Source: an uncultured Clostridia bacterium (GTDB lineage Bacteria > Bacillota > Clostridia > Saccharofermentanales > Fastidiosipilaceae). Taken from it: a stretch of 10,903 nt of DNA. The notes below the pieces were generated by a model that was not told the origin of the DNA, made no database searches, and was given only the letters and a program-made list of their open reading frames with translations. The translations under genes were made by a program, and so were the position numbers. This document shows, piece after piece, positions 1-6,411 of this stretch. Each line of letters begins with the position of its first letter. Position 1 is the stretch's first letter. Where the stretch lies: contig CAMXYS010000044.1 of the NCBI GenBank assembly GCA_947253135.1, positions 1-10,903 on the forward strand, written 5' to 3'.

Positions 1-705
1 ATCAGTTTTTGTCTGAAGCCGGGGCAGACGGTGGCCGTGATCGGCGGCACCGGCTCCGGCAAGTCGACTTTATGTCGTTTGATTCCGCGCTTTTACGATG
101 TCAATGAAGGATCGATTCGCTTGGCTGACCGCGACCTTCGCACCTACCGCCTGGCCGACTTGCGCGACCGCATTGGCTACATTCCCCAGCAGGCCCTCTT
201 ATTCAGCGGCACCATCCGCGACAACTTGACGCTGGGTAAAAACAAGAGCCGGTCGGATGAGGATTTACAAAAAGCCTTGCGTATTGCCATGGCGGAAGCA
301 GTTGCAGCCCCGGAAGAAGGTGGCCTTGACCGGCAGATCGCCCGCGGCGGCAGCAATTTGTCCGGCGGTCAAAGGCAGAGACTTTGCATAGCCCGGGCAC
401 TCCTAAGTGAACCGGACTATCTGATTTTCGATGACAGCTTTTCAGCCTTAGACTATCAAACTGACGCGGCCTTGCGGCACAACCTTAAAACCGAAATAAC
501 AGGCGTCGGCTTTTTAATCATCGCCCAAAGGGTCAGCACGGTGATGCAGGCGGATGAAATTATTTTGCTGCACGAGGGTCGGATAGCTGCTCGCGGCCGC
601 CATGAGGACCTGCTGGAAACCAGCAATGTCTACCGGGAGATCGCTGCTTCACAGGGGATTTTAACAGGAGCCGGCAGCCCGGCAGGCAAAGGAGGTCAGG
701 TATGA
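1..705 (+). CDS. ABC exporter half-transporter, C-terminal nucleotide-binding domain with degenerate catalytic site (5' partial)
   Basis: Only the last 234 residues are in the window; the reading frame is open from base 1, so the upstream membrane domain lies outside. Seen: Walker A GGTGSGKST (Lys about visible residue 21), Q-loop YIPQQ (60-64), canonical signature NLSGGQRQ (119-126), Walker B LIFDD (141-145), D-loop SALD, and an H-loop reading IIAQR. Two catalytic positions are altered: the glutamate after Walker B is Asp (bases 433-435) and the switch histidine is Gln (526-528). In heterodimeric exporters such as TM287/TM288, LmrCD and BmrCD this pattern marks the subunit with the degenerate ATP site. 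The stop overlaps the next gene's start (ATGA, 702-705), so the two are almost certainly co-translated and form one exporter. The substrate cannot be told; multidrug or lipid export is typical of the family. The internal GTG at 31 is not a real start because conserved sequence continues upstream of it. Confidence 0.93.
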   Translation: MSFCLKPGQTVAVIGGTGSGKSTLCRLIPRFYDVNEGSIRLADRDLRTYRLADLRDRIGYIPQQALLFSGTIRDNLTLGKNKSRSDEDLQKALRIAMAEAVAAPEEGGLDRQIARGGSNLSGGQRQRLCIARALLSEPDYLIFDDSFSALDYQTDAALRHNLKTEITGVGFLIIAQRVSTVMQADEIILLHEGRIAARGRHEDLLETSNVYREIAASQGILTGAGSPAGKGGQV

Positions 706-2588
706 GCAAGGACCAGAGCAAGCAAAACCGGACTCCTTTGAAGCGGCCCTCGAGCCCCAGGGGAAAACAGACCGGCCCGAAACAGCGGTCTACACCGCCG
801 GTGCAACCCCGCCCGCAGTCCCGGCAGCAGTCTACGGTCAGGCGTTTTTGGCAAAAACTGGCTCCTTACAAGTGGCGTTTAGTCGGGGCCCTGCTCTTAA
901 TCCTTCTAAGTGTTTTTCTCTCTGTTTTAGGACCGCGAATTTTGGGTAATGCCATCACCCTCATCGGCCACAGCAAACAGCTGCCGGGCGGGCTTGATTA
1001 CCGGCGTCTGGCGGAAATATTGGGCCTGGGCGCAGCTGTTTATTTGACCAGTGTGCTGCTGGATGCCGGCCAGGGTTTTGTGTTTGCCCGTATTACTACG
1101 GAGATCACTTATGACTTGAGGCGGGAGGTGTCAGAGAAGGTCCACCGACTGCCGGCCAGCTATTTTGATGCTCACAGCCGCGGTGACCTTTTGTCCTGTT
1201 GCACTAATGATATCGATACGATCAATCAGACACTCAGCCAAAACCTCGCTCAGGTCGTCAAAGCGGTTGTGACTTTGATCGGTATTGTGGCCATGCTATT
1301 GACTGTCAGCTGGCAGTTGACGCTGATCGCTGTAACAGTGTTGCCCTTAAATGTTTTGGCGACCGGTCTAATTGTCCGGGCCTCACAAAAATATTACGTC
1401 CGTCAACAAGCGGGCCTGGGCCGAGTCAATGGACAAGTAGAAGAAATCTTTAGTGGGCATACGGTCATGCAGGCCTTTAATGCGGAAGCTGATATGATTC
1501 AAAGCTTTAACCGCGATGTCGATCAACTTTATCAAGCTTCACGCCGAGCACAGACGCTCTCAGGGATCACCATGCCGGTGGCGAACTTTTTGACCAATGC
1601 CGGTTTTGTTGCTGTAGTTTTGGGCGGGACGATATTAACTTCCGGGGGGCATTTGGACATCGGACAGATTATGGCTGCGGTACAATATGTCAGGCGCCTG
1701 TCACAGCCGATTATGCAACTGTCTCAGATCACTAATATTTTTCAACAGACGGTGGCGGCATCGGACCGGGTTTTTTCCTTGCTGGATGCGGAGGAGGAGC
1801 CGGCGGAGGCGTTGGGAGCGGCAGCACAGATGGAAAAGCTGCAGCAGCCGACGGTCAAAAAAACCATTTCTTTTGATGCTGTCTCTTTCGCCTATCAGGA
1901 GGGCCATCCGGTGATTAAGGACTTTAATCTGACGGTAGAGCCCGGACAGATGACGGCTATTGTAGGTGCGACCGGGTCAGGTAAGACCACTCTCATCAAA
2001 TTGCTGCTGCGCTTTTATGATGTGAACAGTGGGTCGATCCGAATCGGGGGCACAGATATCAGAGACTTATCACGGGCAGACCTGCGGTCTTTGTTCGGGA
2101 TTGTTTTACAAGATGCCACCCTTTTTACCGGCAGCATTGCTGATAATATCCGCTACGGGACGCCGGAGGCCGGAGATGAGGCGGTTATAGAGGCGGCCAA
2201 GGCAGTGCATATCGACCGCTATATCAGAACTTTGCCGGGCGTCTATGCCATGGAGGTCAATGACGATGCCGCCGGTATGTCACAGGGACAGAGGCAATTG
2301 ATTACGATTGCCCGAGCCATTTTAAAGGATCCGCCGATTTTAATTTTAGACGAGGCGACCAGTTCAGTTGACACCCGGACAGAAAAACAGGTGCAGAAGG
2401 CCATGCAGAGCCTCCAGGCAGGGCGGACCAGTTTTGTGATTGCCCACCGTTTATCAACGATCCAAGACGCTGACCAAATTGTGGTAATGGACCGGGGTAA
2501 GATTGTGGAGCTGGGGACACATGAAGAACTGTTGACTGCCGGCGGGCAGTACAAAGTGCTGTATGAGAGCCAGTTTGCCGGTGTTTAA
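702..2588 (+). CDS. ABC exporter half-transporter (membrane domain + NBD), catalytic partner
   Basis: Complete 628-residue half-transporter with an N-terminal type I exporter membrane domain (about residues 50-345, six expected helices, clear hydrophobic stretches near 59-77, 184-202 and 205-226) and a C-terminal ATPase domain (about 388-625). Motifs: Walker A GATGSGKTT (Lys428), Q-loop VLQD (468-471), signature MSQGQRQ (526-532), Walker B ILILDE with catalytic Glu551, D-loop SSVD, switch His582. The signature departs from LSGGQ (Met and Gln), as in the partner subunit of heterodimeric exporters, so this subunit should complete the degenerate site made by the upstream protein's Walker motifs and own the working site itself. 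A basic Pro/Gln/Arg-rich extension of about 45 residues precedes the first helix. Start ATG 702 has GGAGG at 691-695 and overlaps the previous stop. Known family role: ATP-driven export across the cytoplasmic membrane; substrate unknown. Confidence 0.95.
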   Translation: MSKDQSKQNRTPLKRPSSPRGKQTGPKQRSTPPVQPRPQSRQQSTVRRFWQKLAPYKWRLVGALLLILLSVFLSVLGPRILGNAITLIGHSKQLPGGLDYRRLAEILGLGAAVYLTSVLLDAGQGFVFARITTEITYDLRREVSEKVHRLPASYFDAHSRGDLLSCCTNDIDTINQTLSQNLAQVVKAVVTLIGIVAMLLTVSWQLTLIAVTVLPLNVLATGLIVRASQKYYVRQQAGLGRVNGQVEEIFSGHTVMQAFNAEADMIQSFNRDVDQLYQASRRAQTLSGITMPVANFLTNAGFVAVVLGGTILTSGGHLDIGQIMAAVQYVRRLSQPIMQLSQITNIFQQTVAASDRVFSLLDAEEEPAEALGAAAQMEKLQQPTVKKTISFDAVSFAYQEGHPVIKDFNLTVEPGQMTAIVGATGSGKTTLIKLLLRFYDVNSGSIRIGGTDIRDLSRADLRSLFGIVLQDATLFTGSIADNIRYGTPEAGDEAVIEAAKAVHIDRYIRTLPGVYAMEVNDDAAGMSQGQRQLITIARAILKDPPILILDEATSSVDTRTEKQVQKAMQSLQAGRTSFVIAHRLSTIQDADQIVVMDRGKIVELGTHEELLTAGGQYKVLYESQFAGV

Positions 2589-2681
2589 AAGAGTGTGCCG
2601 GGTTTTATAGGGCTGCCGGTGACATTTGTGGGATTGAGAGCGCTAAGGAAGTTTAGGAATATTGGAGGATTTAAGGCGCTT
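2589..2681. other. Convergent intergenic spacer, no clear terminator
   Basis: Short space between the ABC exporter stop and the carboxypeptidase stop on the other strand. I looked for a GC-rich hairpin followed by a T-run in either direction and found none: only a four-base CCGG/CCGG pairing and weak A/T-rich arms near 2670-2685. Confidence 0.5.
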
Positions 2682-3629
2682 TTAAGGAATGAGCTCCGCC
2701 AGTTTAGCTGTGTCAGTCAGCTGGGCCGGCGGGTCAGCGAGCTCCAGATTTGCCCCCAGCGTGACGGCCAGGTATTCCCGGCCGTCTTTTTCAAGCAGGC
2801 TGGCCCAGCAGCGACCGGCGGCATCGGTTATACCGGACTTGCCGCCCACAAGATGCGTTCCCGCCGGCAGCAAACCGTACTCCTGCTCCGCATGCAGGAC
2901 GCTGCTTTCCATATAGACGCCGTCAGGATGGTCCAGGCTGGGGCTGGATTGGTAAGTTGCAGCTGTAAAGACGGCTCGAAAATCGGGGTTGTCCAAGGCA
3001 AAGGTGAGCAGGCGGGCCAGGTCGGCGGCGGTGCTGTATTGGTCCGGGTCGTCCAGGCCGGTTACATTGGTAAAATGGGTCTGTTGCAGGCCCAGCTCAG
3101 CAACCTTGTTGTTCATCAAGCGGACAAAGCTCGCCTCGTCCCCGGCGATAGCAATGGCCAGACTGGAAGCGGCCTCACCGCCTGAGGGCAGCATGGTCCC
3201 GTAGACCAGGTCGCGGATCGTGACTGTTTCCCGGCCGTAGAAGCCGGCCATAGAGGCATTGCTTTCGACCATGCGGAGGTAACTGTCGGTGTCAATTTGA
3301 GTGGTGGCGGAGAGGTCTTGGCACTCTTCCAAGGCCACCAGCACAGTCATCATCTTAGTCAGGGAAGCCGGGGCTGCTTTGCGGTTGGCCTCTAAGTGGG
3401 CCAAGGGGGTCAGTTGGCGGTCAGTCAGCAGAAGCGACCGGCTGGCAAAGCGCTCCGCTTCTCCCTTTAGGTTGTAACCGGGAGTCTTGTTTAGCGGATA
3501 GCGCCACAGAAAAAAAAGGACGGTCAAGCCTGACAGGGAGATGATTAAAAAAATAACGGCCAGCCTGTTCTCCGGCCTTTTTTTAGCCTTGGGGCGAGAC
3601 GGGTCAGCAGCGCAGCGCTTTTTGGTCAT
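2682..3629 (-). CDS. Serine-type D-alanyl-D-alanine carboxypeptidase (peptidase S11 family), membrane anchored
   Basis: A 315-residue protein. It has a basic N-terminus, a single membrane segment (about residues 23-42) and an extracytoplasmic penicillin-binding domain. The S11 motifs are visible: active-site SLTK (Ser89, Lys92), SGG at 149-151 in the SxN position, and KSG (264-266) in the KTG position. Family role: removal of the terminal D-Ala from peptidoglycan pentapeptides, which limits cross-linking. It is shorter than PBP5-like DacA proteins and shows no C-terminal amphipathic anchor, so the N-terminal helix is the likely tether. The Asn of SxN is replaced by Gly, followed by Glu-Ala-Ala; this may be a subfamily variant. 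I chose ATG at 3629 because GGAGGA lies about 8 bases upstream on the minus strand; a longer frame from 3668 adds 13 residues but lacks such a site. Monocistronic, divergent from the GNAT gene. The open frames on the plus strand across it are shadows. Confidence 0.93.
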   Translation of the reverse strand: MTKKRCAADPSRPKAKKRPENRLAVIFLIISLSGLTVLFFLWRYPLNKTPGYNLKGEAERFASRSLLLTDRQLTPLAHLEANRKAAPASLTKMMTVLVALEECQDLSATTQIDTDSYLRMVESNASMAGFYGRETVTIRDLVYGTMLPSGGEAASSLAIAIAGDEASFVRLMNNKVAELGLQQTHFTNVTGLDDPDQYSTAADLARLLTFALDNPDFRAVFTAATYQSSPSLDHPDGVYMESSVLHAEQEYGLLPAGTHLVGGKSGITDAAGRCWASLLEKDGREYLAVTLGANLELADPPAQLTDTAKLAELIP

Positions 3630-3651
3630 GTGTATCCTCCAAAATGGAAGG

Positions 3652-3687
3652 GCTATAATGGTGTCCAAGCTATGGTGCTATTATAGC
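3652..3687. promoter_or_regulatory. Two facing TATAAT boxes forming an inverted repeat (candidate overlapping promoters)
   Basis: A perfect TATAAT lies on the plus strand at 3654-3659 and another on the minus strand at 3685-3680. Together with a flanking base pair they make an exact 8-bp inverted repeat, GCTATAAT (3652-3659) and ATTATAGC (3680-3687), with 20 bases between. The plus box would serve the GNAT-Nudix pair (start about 40 bases on), the minus box the carboxypeptidase gene (start about 51 bases on). Neither has a good -35 hexamer at 16-19 bp: on the plus strand the 17-bp position reads TGTATC, on the minus strand the best is TTGCAT at 19 bp. Promoter function is therefore inferred from the -10 boxes and gene layout. 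Confidence 0.45.
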
Positions 3688-3698
3688 AAAGGAGAAAA

Positions 3699-3986
3699 GT
3701 GAATATGCAATATGAAATTAAGCAGGGGGCCAATCTGTTTTATATCGGTGACAGCGAGACTGAGCCTGATGCCTATTTGCGCTGGTCAGAGCAACCCGGA
3801 AGGATTTTGACAGCGGAGTCGACTTTTACAGCACCGGCTTTGCGTGGGACCGGTGTAGCAAGCTTGCTGTTTGAGGCCTTTATGGATTACGTGCGCCGGG
3901 AAGGTTACAAGGTCGTGCCGGCTTGTACTTATGTAGCTGCTAAAATGGACCGCAAGCCTGAGTTGTATAGCGACCTGAAAGCGTGA
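3699..3986 (+). CDS. Small GNAT-fold N-acetyltransferase (YjdJ-like, Acetyltransf_CG type)
   Basis: A 95-residue protein of the short GNAT class. Seen: a central region rich in extended strands with TAESTFTAPALRGTGVAS, where RGTG followed by VASLLFEAF matches the shortened acetyl-CoA binding loop (Arg-Gly-x-Gly-x-Ala) of this family, then a helix and a conserved C-terminal segment with VVPACTYVAAKM. The family (COG2388-like) is far smaller than regular GNAT enzymes, and its substrate is generally not known. The start is ambiguous: GTG at 3699 stands 4 bases after GGAG (3691-3694), ATG at 3705 stands 10 bases after it. The stop overlaps the Nudix start as GTGA (3983-3986), so the two are probably translated together. 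Confidence 0.85.
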   Translation: MNMQYEIKQGANLFYIGDSETEPDAYLRWSEQPGRILTAESTFTAPALRGTGVASLLFEAFMDYVRREGYKVVPACTYVAAKMDRKPELYSDLKA

Positions 3987-4513
3987 CACCGACGATGAGA
4001 TTGTCAACCTTATGTTACATCGAAGCAGATGGTGCTTATTTGATGCTGCACCGGATTGCGAAGCAGCACGACGTCAATCAGGGCAAGTGGATTGGCGTCG
4101 GAGGCAAGTTTGAAGCAGGGGAGTCACCTGACGACTGTCTGCTGAGAGAGGTTAAAGAGGAGACCGGTCTGACCTTGACCAGCTACCGCTACCGGGGCAT
4201 TATCACCTTTGTCTATAACTGCAAGGAACCGGAGTACATCCATCTATATACAGCTGACGGTTTTACGGGCCAATTGTCGGACCATTGCGATGAGGGAGAG
4301 CTGGCCTGGGTAAAGTATAAAGAAATAGGCGACCTCAGGCTATGGCCGGGGGACCGCCTCTTTCTTTCTTATCTTTTAGCCGATCGACCGGCTTTTTCCT
4401 TGAAGTTGGTCTATCAAGGGGACGAGTTGCTGGCGGCCGTGTTGGACGGTGAGCACTTGGATTTGGCCGAGGCCTTTACACGCACCGCCATTCAGCCCGC
4501 TGACCGGTCTTAG
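3983..4513 (+). CDS. Nudix hydrolase (MutT/8-oxo-dGTP diphosphatase-like)
   Basis: A 176-residue protein carrying a complete Nudix box GX5EX7REUXEEXGU: Gly41, Glu47, then REVKEETGL (55-63), with the metal-binding glutamates Glu56, Glu59 and Glu60 present. The flanking sequence (GKWIGVGGKFE before the box, and a C-terminal WPGDRLFLSYLL stretch) resembles the Bacillota proteins annotated as 8-oxo-dGTP diphosphatases. Family role: Mg-dependent cleavage of nucleoside diphosphates linked to another group, here possibly oxidised dNTPs; the exact substrate is inferred from resemblance only. GTG 3983 overlaps the GNAT stop (GTGA); an ATG at 3995, in frame, would shorten it by four residues. Neither has a clear ribosome binding site, which favours translational coupling. 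Its TAG stop (4511-4513) overlaps the TAA of the opposite DUF3048 gene. Confidence 0.92.
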   Translation: MTPTMRLSTLCYIEADGAYLMLHRIAKQHDVNQGKWIGVGGKFEAGESPDDCLLREVKEETGLTLTSYRYRGIITFVYNCKEPEYIHLYTADGFTGQLSDHCDEGELAWVKYKEIGDLRLWPGDRLFLSYLLADRPAFSLKLVYQGDELLAAVLDGEHLDLAEAFTRTAIQPADRS

Positions 4514-5565
4514 TTGATTTCTACCGGCGTATCCGGGTCGACAACCTGGATCCAAGTTTGGCCCGGATTGAGCGACAACGGCTGACCGTCAGCCGTAAAG
4601 TAGTAGGTCGAAGCAATGTCTTGGTTCTTTTCCCAAGTGATCGGAACCACGGCGCCCTGTGAAATGTAGAAGCCTTTGCCTTGGCCGATTTGTTCAACTG
4701 TGCGCAGGGGAGCGGGTTCAATGTAGGAAGGGGCTTCTTGAATGATAATATTGGCTGCCAGCCAGGGATTTTCGCTCCCTTCATCTACATCTTGCACCCC
4801 ATCCTTGTAGCGCAGATAGGCTTGATCTTTCTCGGACCACTTGTAGTCTGTCCGGTTGTCGGAAGCGTATTGAATAGCAATATTAGTGGCCGGTTCAGCT
4901 CCTTCGGTCGGTTTGACGGCTTCTTTGTTAAAGCTTGCCAAGCCGGGGATTTCGCAAGTGTCGGCGTAGTCACGGGAGGCTGCAGCCTCTTTCAGCTTGG
5001 CCGTGCTGGTAAAGACATTGTGTGGTGCAGTTTTGCCGGTGCTGTCGTCCCGGAACATCGCTCCGCCGGCGTTCGTCATGCCGTTGAGGTCAGGGTAGAT
5101 AAATTGTTCAATGCGGTTTAAAGCCAGGTAGGAACCGCCAAAGTGGGCATAGACAGCATTGTATTCCAAAGAGCGGTCAATAAAGCAGTCGCGGGCTGAG
5201 CGGACAGGGCCGATGCGGTCTGCGTCCCGGCTTTGAAACAGCCCCATGTAGCGGGTGTAGGTTCCTTCCACCTTGATTTCAAACATGACATCGGCTTGGC
5301 TGACACCGGCCTGCGGTCTGGCGGCCGGATGGTTGTCAAACATAACCGAGATGACTCGGCGGTCAACTTGGTCCGGTTCCAAGGGGAGGCCGGTCAGTTT
5401 AGAGCGCCCACCGGGCTCGGCTTGAGGGCTGGCGGTTGTGCCGGCAGTGGCAGCTGGTGGCGCCGTTTCCTGCGGTAGATCTGTTTGTGAACGAGGTCCG
5501 CAGGCCGCAAGACTTGCTGTCAGCAACAGGCTGGCGCTGATAGACAGCCATTTAAACTGCTTCAT
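4510..5565 (-). CDS. DUF3048 domain-containing lipoprotein (YerB-like)
   Basis: A 351-residue exported lipoprotein. Seen: basic start MKQFKW, hydrophobic core, and lipobox SLAAC with Cys22 as the lipidation site; a low-complexity Pro/Ala/Thr linker (about 27-52); then the DUF3048 N-terminal domain with signature blocks such as VISVMFDNHPAARPQAG, DVMFEIKVEGTYTRYMG and IGPVRSARD, followed by the C-terminal DUF3048_C region ending in the stretch around TWIQVVDP. The family is widespread in Bacillota (YerB of Bacillus subtilis) and its biochemical function is not established; an envelope role is inferred from export. ATG 5565 is chosen because it yields a proper signal peptide and has AAGGGA upstream; an in-frame TTG at 5628 would put 21 polar residues before it. 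The gene converges on the Nudix gene with a 4-base stop overlap (4510-4513). Confidence 0.93.
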   Translation of the reverse strand: MKQFKWLSISASLLLTASLAACGPRSQTDLPQETAPPAATAGTTASPQAEPGGRSKLTGLPLEPDQVDRRVISVMFDNHPAARPQAGVSQADVMFEIKVEGTYTRYMGLFQSRDADRIGPVRSARDCFIDRSLEYNAVYAHFGGSYLALNRIEQFIYPDLNGMTNAGGAMFRDDSTGKTAPHNVFTSTAKLKEAAASRDYADTCEIPGLASFNKEAVKPTEGAEPATNIAIQYASDNRTDYKWSEKDQAYLRYKDGVQDVDEGSENPWLAANIIIQEAPSYIEPAPLRTVEQIGQGKGFYISQGAVVPITWEKNQDIASTYYFTADGQPLSLNPGQTWIQVVDPDTPVEIN

Positions 5566-5596
5566 ATTTTGGTCCCTTCTGATTGTTAGCCGGTTG

Positions 5597-5660
5597 GCTA
5601 CATACCTTATTCTTCTACCATTGTACAAGCTACATACTTTATTCTTCTGCTATTGTACAA
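5597..5660. repeat. Tandem 32-bp direct repeat in the DUF3048 upstream region
   Basis: Two directly adjacent copies, 5597-5628 and 5629-5660, agree at 29 of 32 positions; all three differences are transitions. Each plus-strand copy begins GCTACATAC and ends with the 8-bp palindrome TTGTACAA, so two identical palindromes are spaced 32 bp apart, about three helical turns. The pair lies 32-95 bases upstream of the lipoprotein start. Tandem operators of this kind are common in regulator binding sites, but the binding factor is unknown. Confidence 0.9.
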
Positions 5661-5680
5661 TTTAAACTTCCGCCGGTGAA
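5652..5680 (-). promoter_or_regulatory. Candidate sigma-A promoter for the DUF3048 lipoprotein gene
   Basis: On the minus strand TTCACC (5680-5675, 4 of 6 to consensus) is followed after 17 bp by TACAAT (5657-5652, 5 of 6). The -10 box falls inside the first palindromic core of the tandem repeat, so the second repeat copy would lie just after the transcription start. The same TACAAT exists in the other copy, but its -35 position reads AGAAGA, which is poor. Confidence 0.45.
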
Positions 5681-5701
5681 GTGAGACCCGGGACGAACCT
5701 T

Positions 5702-5730
5702 TTGTAAGCTGCGGGCCGGCAGGCTATAAT
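5702..5730 (+). promoter_or_regulatory. Sigma-A-type promoter at the head of the PAP2-FUSC-radA-ispD run
   Basis: TTGTAA (5702-5707, 4 of 6) and a perfect TATAAT (5725-5730) are separated by exactly 17 bp. Transcription would begin near 5737, about 110 bases before the preferred PAP2 start. It stands back-to-back with the minus-strand candidate for the DUF3048 gene. Confidence 0.65.
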
Positions 5731-5746
5731 AACAGGAAGCAAGCAG

Positions 5747-5851
5747 ATGAGGTGTTCAGCCACAGCTGCAAAGCCCGACCCTGTTTTTCTGAGCCAAGCC
5801 CGGTGGGGGAGGAGAACCGGCGTTTGGGGGAGAAAGATGACCAAAGGATGA
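5747..5851 (+). other. Short upstream reading frame overlapping the PAP2 start (possible leader/coupling element)
   Basis: An ATG at 5747 opens a 34-codon frame that ends with TGA at 5849-5851, overlapping the PAP2 ATG (5848) as ATGA. A second ATG in that frame at 5837 follows GGGGGAG (5826-5832) by four bases and would encode only four residues before the same stop. The preferred PAP2 ATG has no properly spaced ribosome binding site of its own, so re-initiation from this frame is plausible. The peptide sequence resembles nothing I know; coding value is unproven. Confidence 0.3.
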
Positions 5852-6339
5852 AGTGGCTGTATTTTTTACAATCGATTCGGCGCAAGAACTTAGACAAGTT
5901 GATGGTTCTTTGCACAACCTTAGGAAATAAGGGCTTGTTTTGGATTCTTACAGCCGGGCTTTTGTGTGTGTTTAAGGGGACCAGGACCGCCGGACTGGCC
6001 ATGTTAATGTCTTTGGCGATGTCTGTTTTGGTGGGAAACGTTTTGTTGAAAAATATAGTAGCTCGCTGCCGCCCTTGCTGGATCGAGCAAGATGTCGATT
6101 TGTTGATTCCGATGCCGAAGGATTACTCTTTCCCCTCCGGACATACCTATGCTTCTTTTGCAGCAGCCTTCAGCATTTTACCCTTTCTTAACCCCGTACT
6201 GGTGGCGGCCGCCCTTTTAATAGCAGCTCTAATCGGCTTCTCCCGTATGTATTTATTTGTCCATTTTCTCAGTGATATTTTAGTCAGTGTGGCTCTGGGT
6301 GCAGTGACCGGTTTGACGGTAGCCTTTATGTTTTTGTAA
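5848..6339 (+). CDS. PAP2-family membrane phosphatase
   Basis: A 163-residue integral membrane protein with the three phosphatase motifs intact: KX6RP (Lys68 to Pro76), PSGH (96-99, catalytic His99) and SRX5HX3D (Ser132 to Asp143, His139 as nucleophile by family analogy). Hydrophobic stretches near 30-42, 47-66, 103-131 and 145-162 place the active site at the outer membrane face. Family role: dephosphorylation of lipid phosphates such as undecaprenyl pyrophosphate or phosphatidylglycerol phosphate; the substrate cannot be decided here. Start choice: ATG 5848 fits where homologues begin (a MKWLYFLQSIR-like opening). TTG 5824, in frame and behind GGGGAGGAG (5806-5814), and GTG 5752 are alternatives giving 8 or 32 extra polar residues. 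It heads the plus-strand gene run, with the next gene 72 bases downstream. Confidence 0.9.
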   Translation: MKWLYFLQSIRRKNLDKLMVLCTTLGNKGLFWILTAGLLCVFKGTRTAGLAMLMSLAMSVLVGNVLLKNIVARCRPCWIEQDVDLLIPMPKDYSFPSGHTYASFAAAFSILPFLNPVLVAAALLIAALIGFSRMYLFVHFLSDILVSVALGAVTGLTVAFMFL

Positions 6340-6411
6340 AAAATTGCAGCGATACATGGAGCAGGAGCCTTTTTGCTCTAAACGGATGGGATGTACTGAA
6401 AAGAGGAAAAA

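Noticed and set aside
433..528. Suspicion that the first ABC gene is a decaying pseudogene because catalytic residues are changed
   Set aside because: The frame is intact, all other motifs are present, and the specific Asp and Gln changes are those of heterodimeric exporters with a matching altered signature in the partner.
2596..2622. Possible terminator between the ABC exporter and carboxypeptidase genes
   Set aside because: Only a CCGG/CCGG four-base stem with a long loop and no T-run in either direction.
2595..3185. A 196-codon plus-strand open frame opposite the carboxypeptidase gene
   Set aside because: It lies almost wholly antisense to a gene with clear S11 motifs, its translation resembles no family, and its start has no convincing ribosome binding site.
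4681..5121. A 146-codon plus-strand open frame inside the DUF3048 gene
   Set aside because: Shadow frame of a recognised lipoprotein gene; no start signals or family resemblance.
6358..6380. Possible hairpin terminator after PAP2 (GAGCA ... TGCTC)
   Set aside because: The stem is only five base pairs and no T-run follows; the next gene starts soon after, so read-through is more likely.
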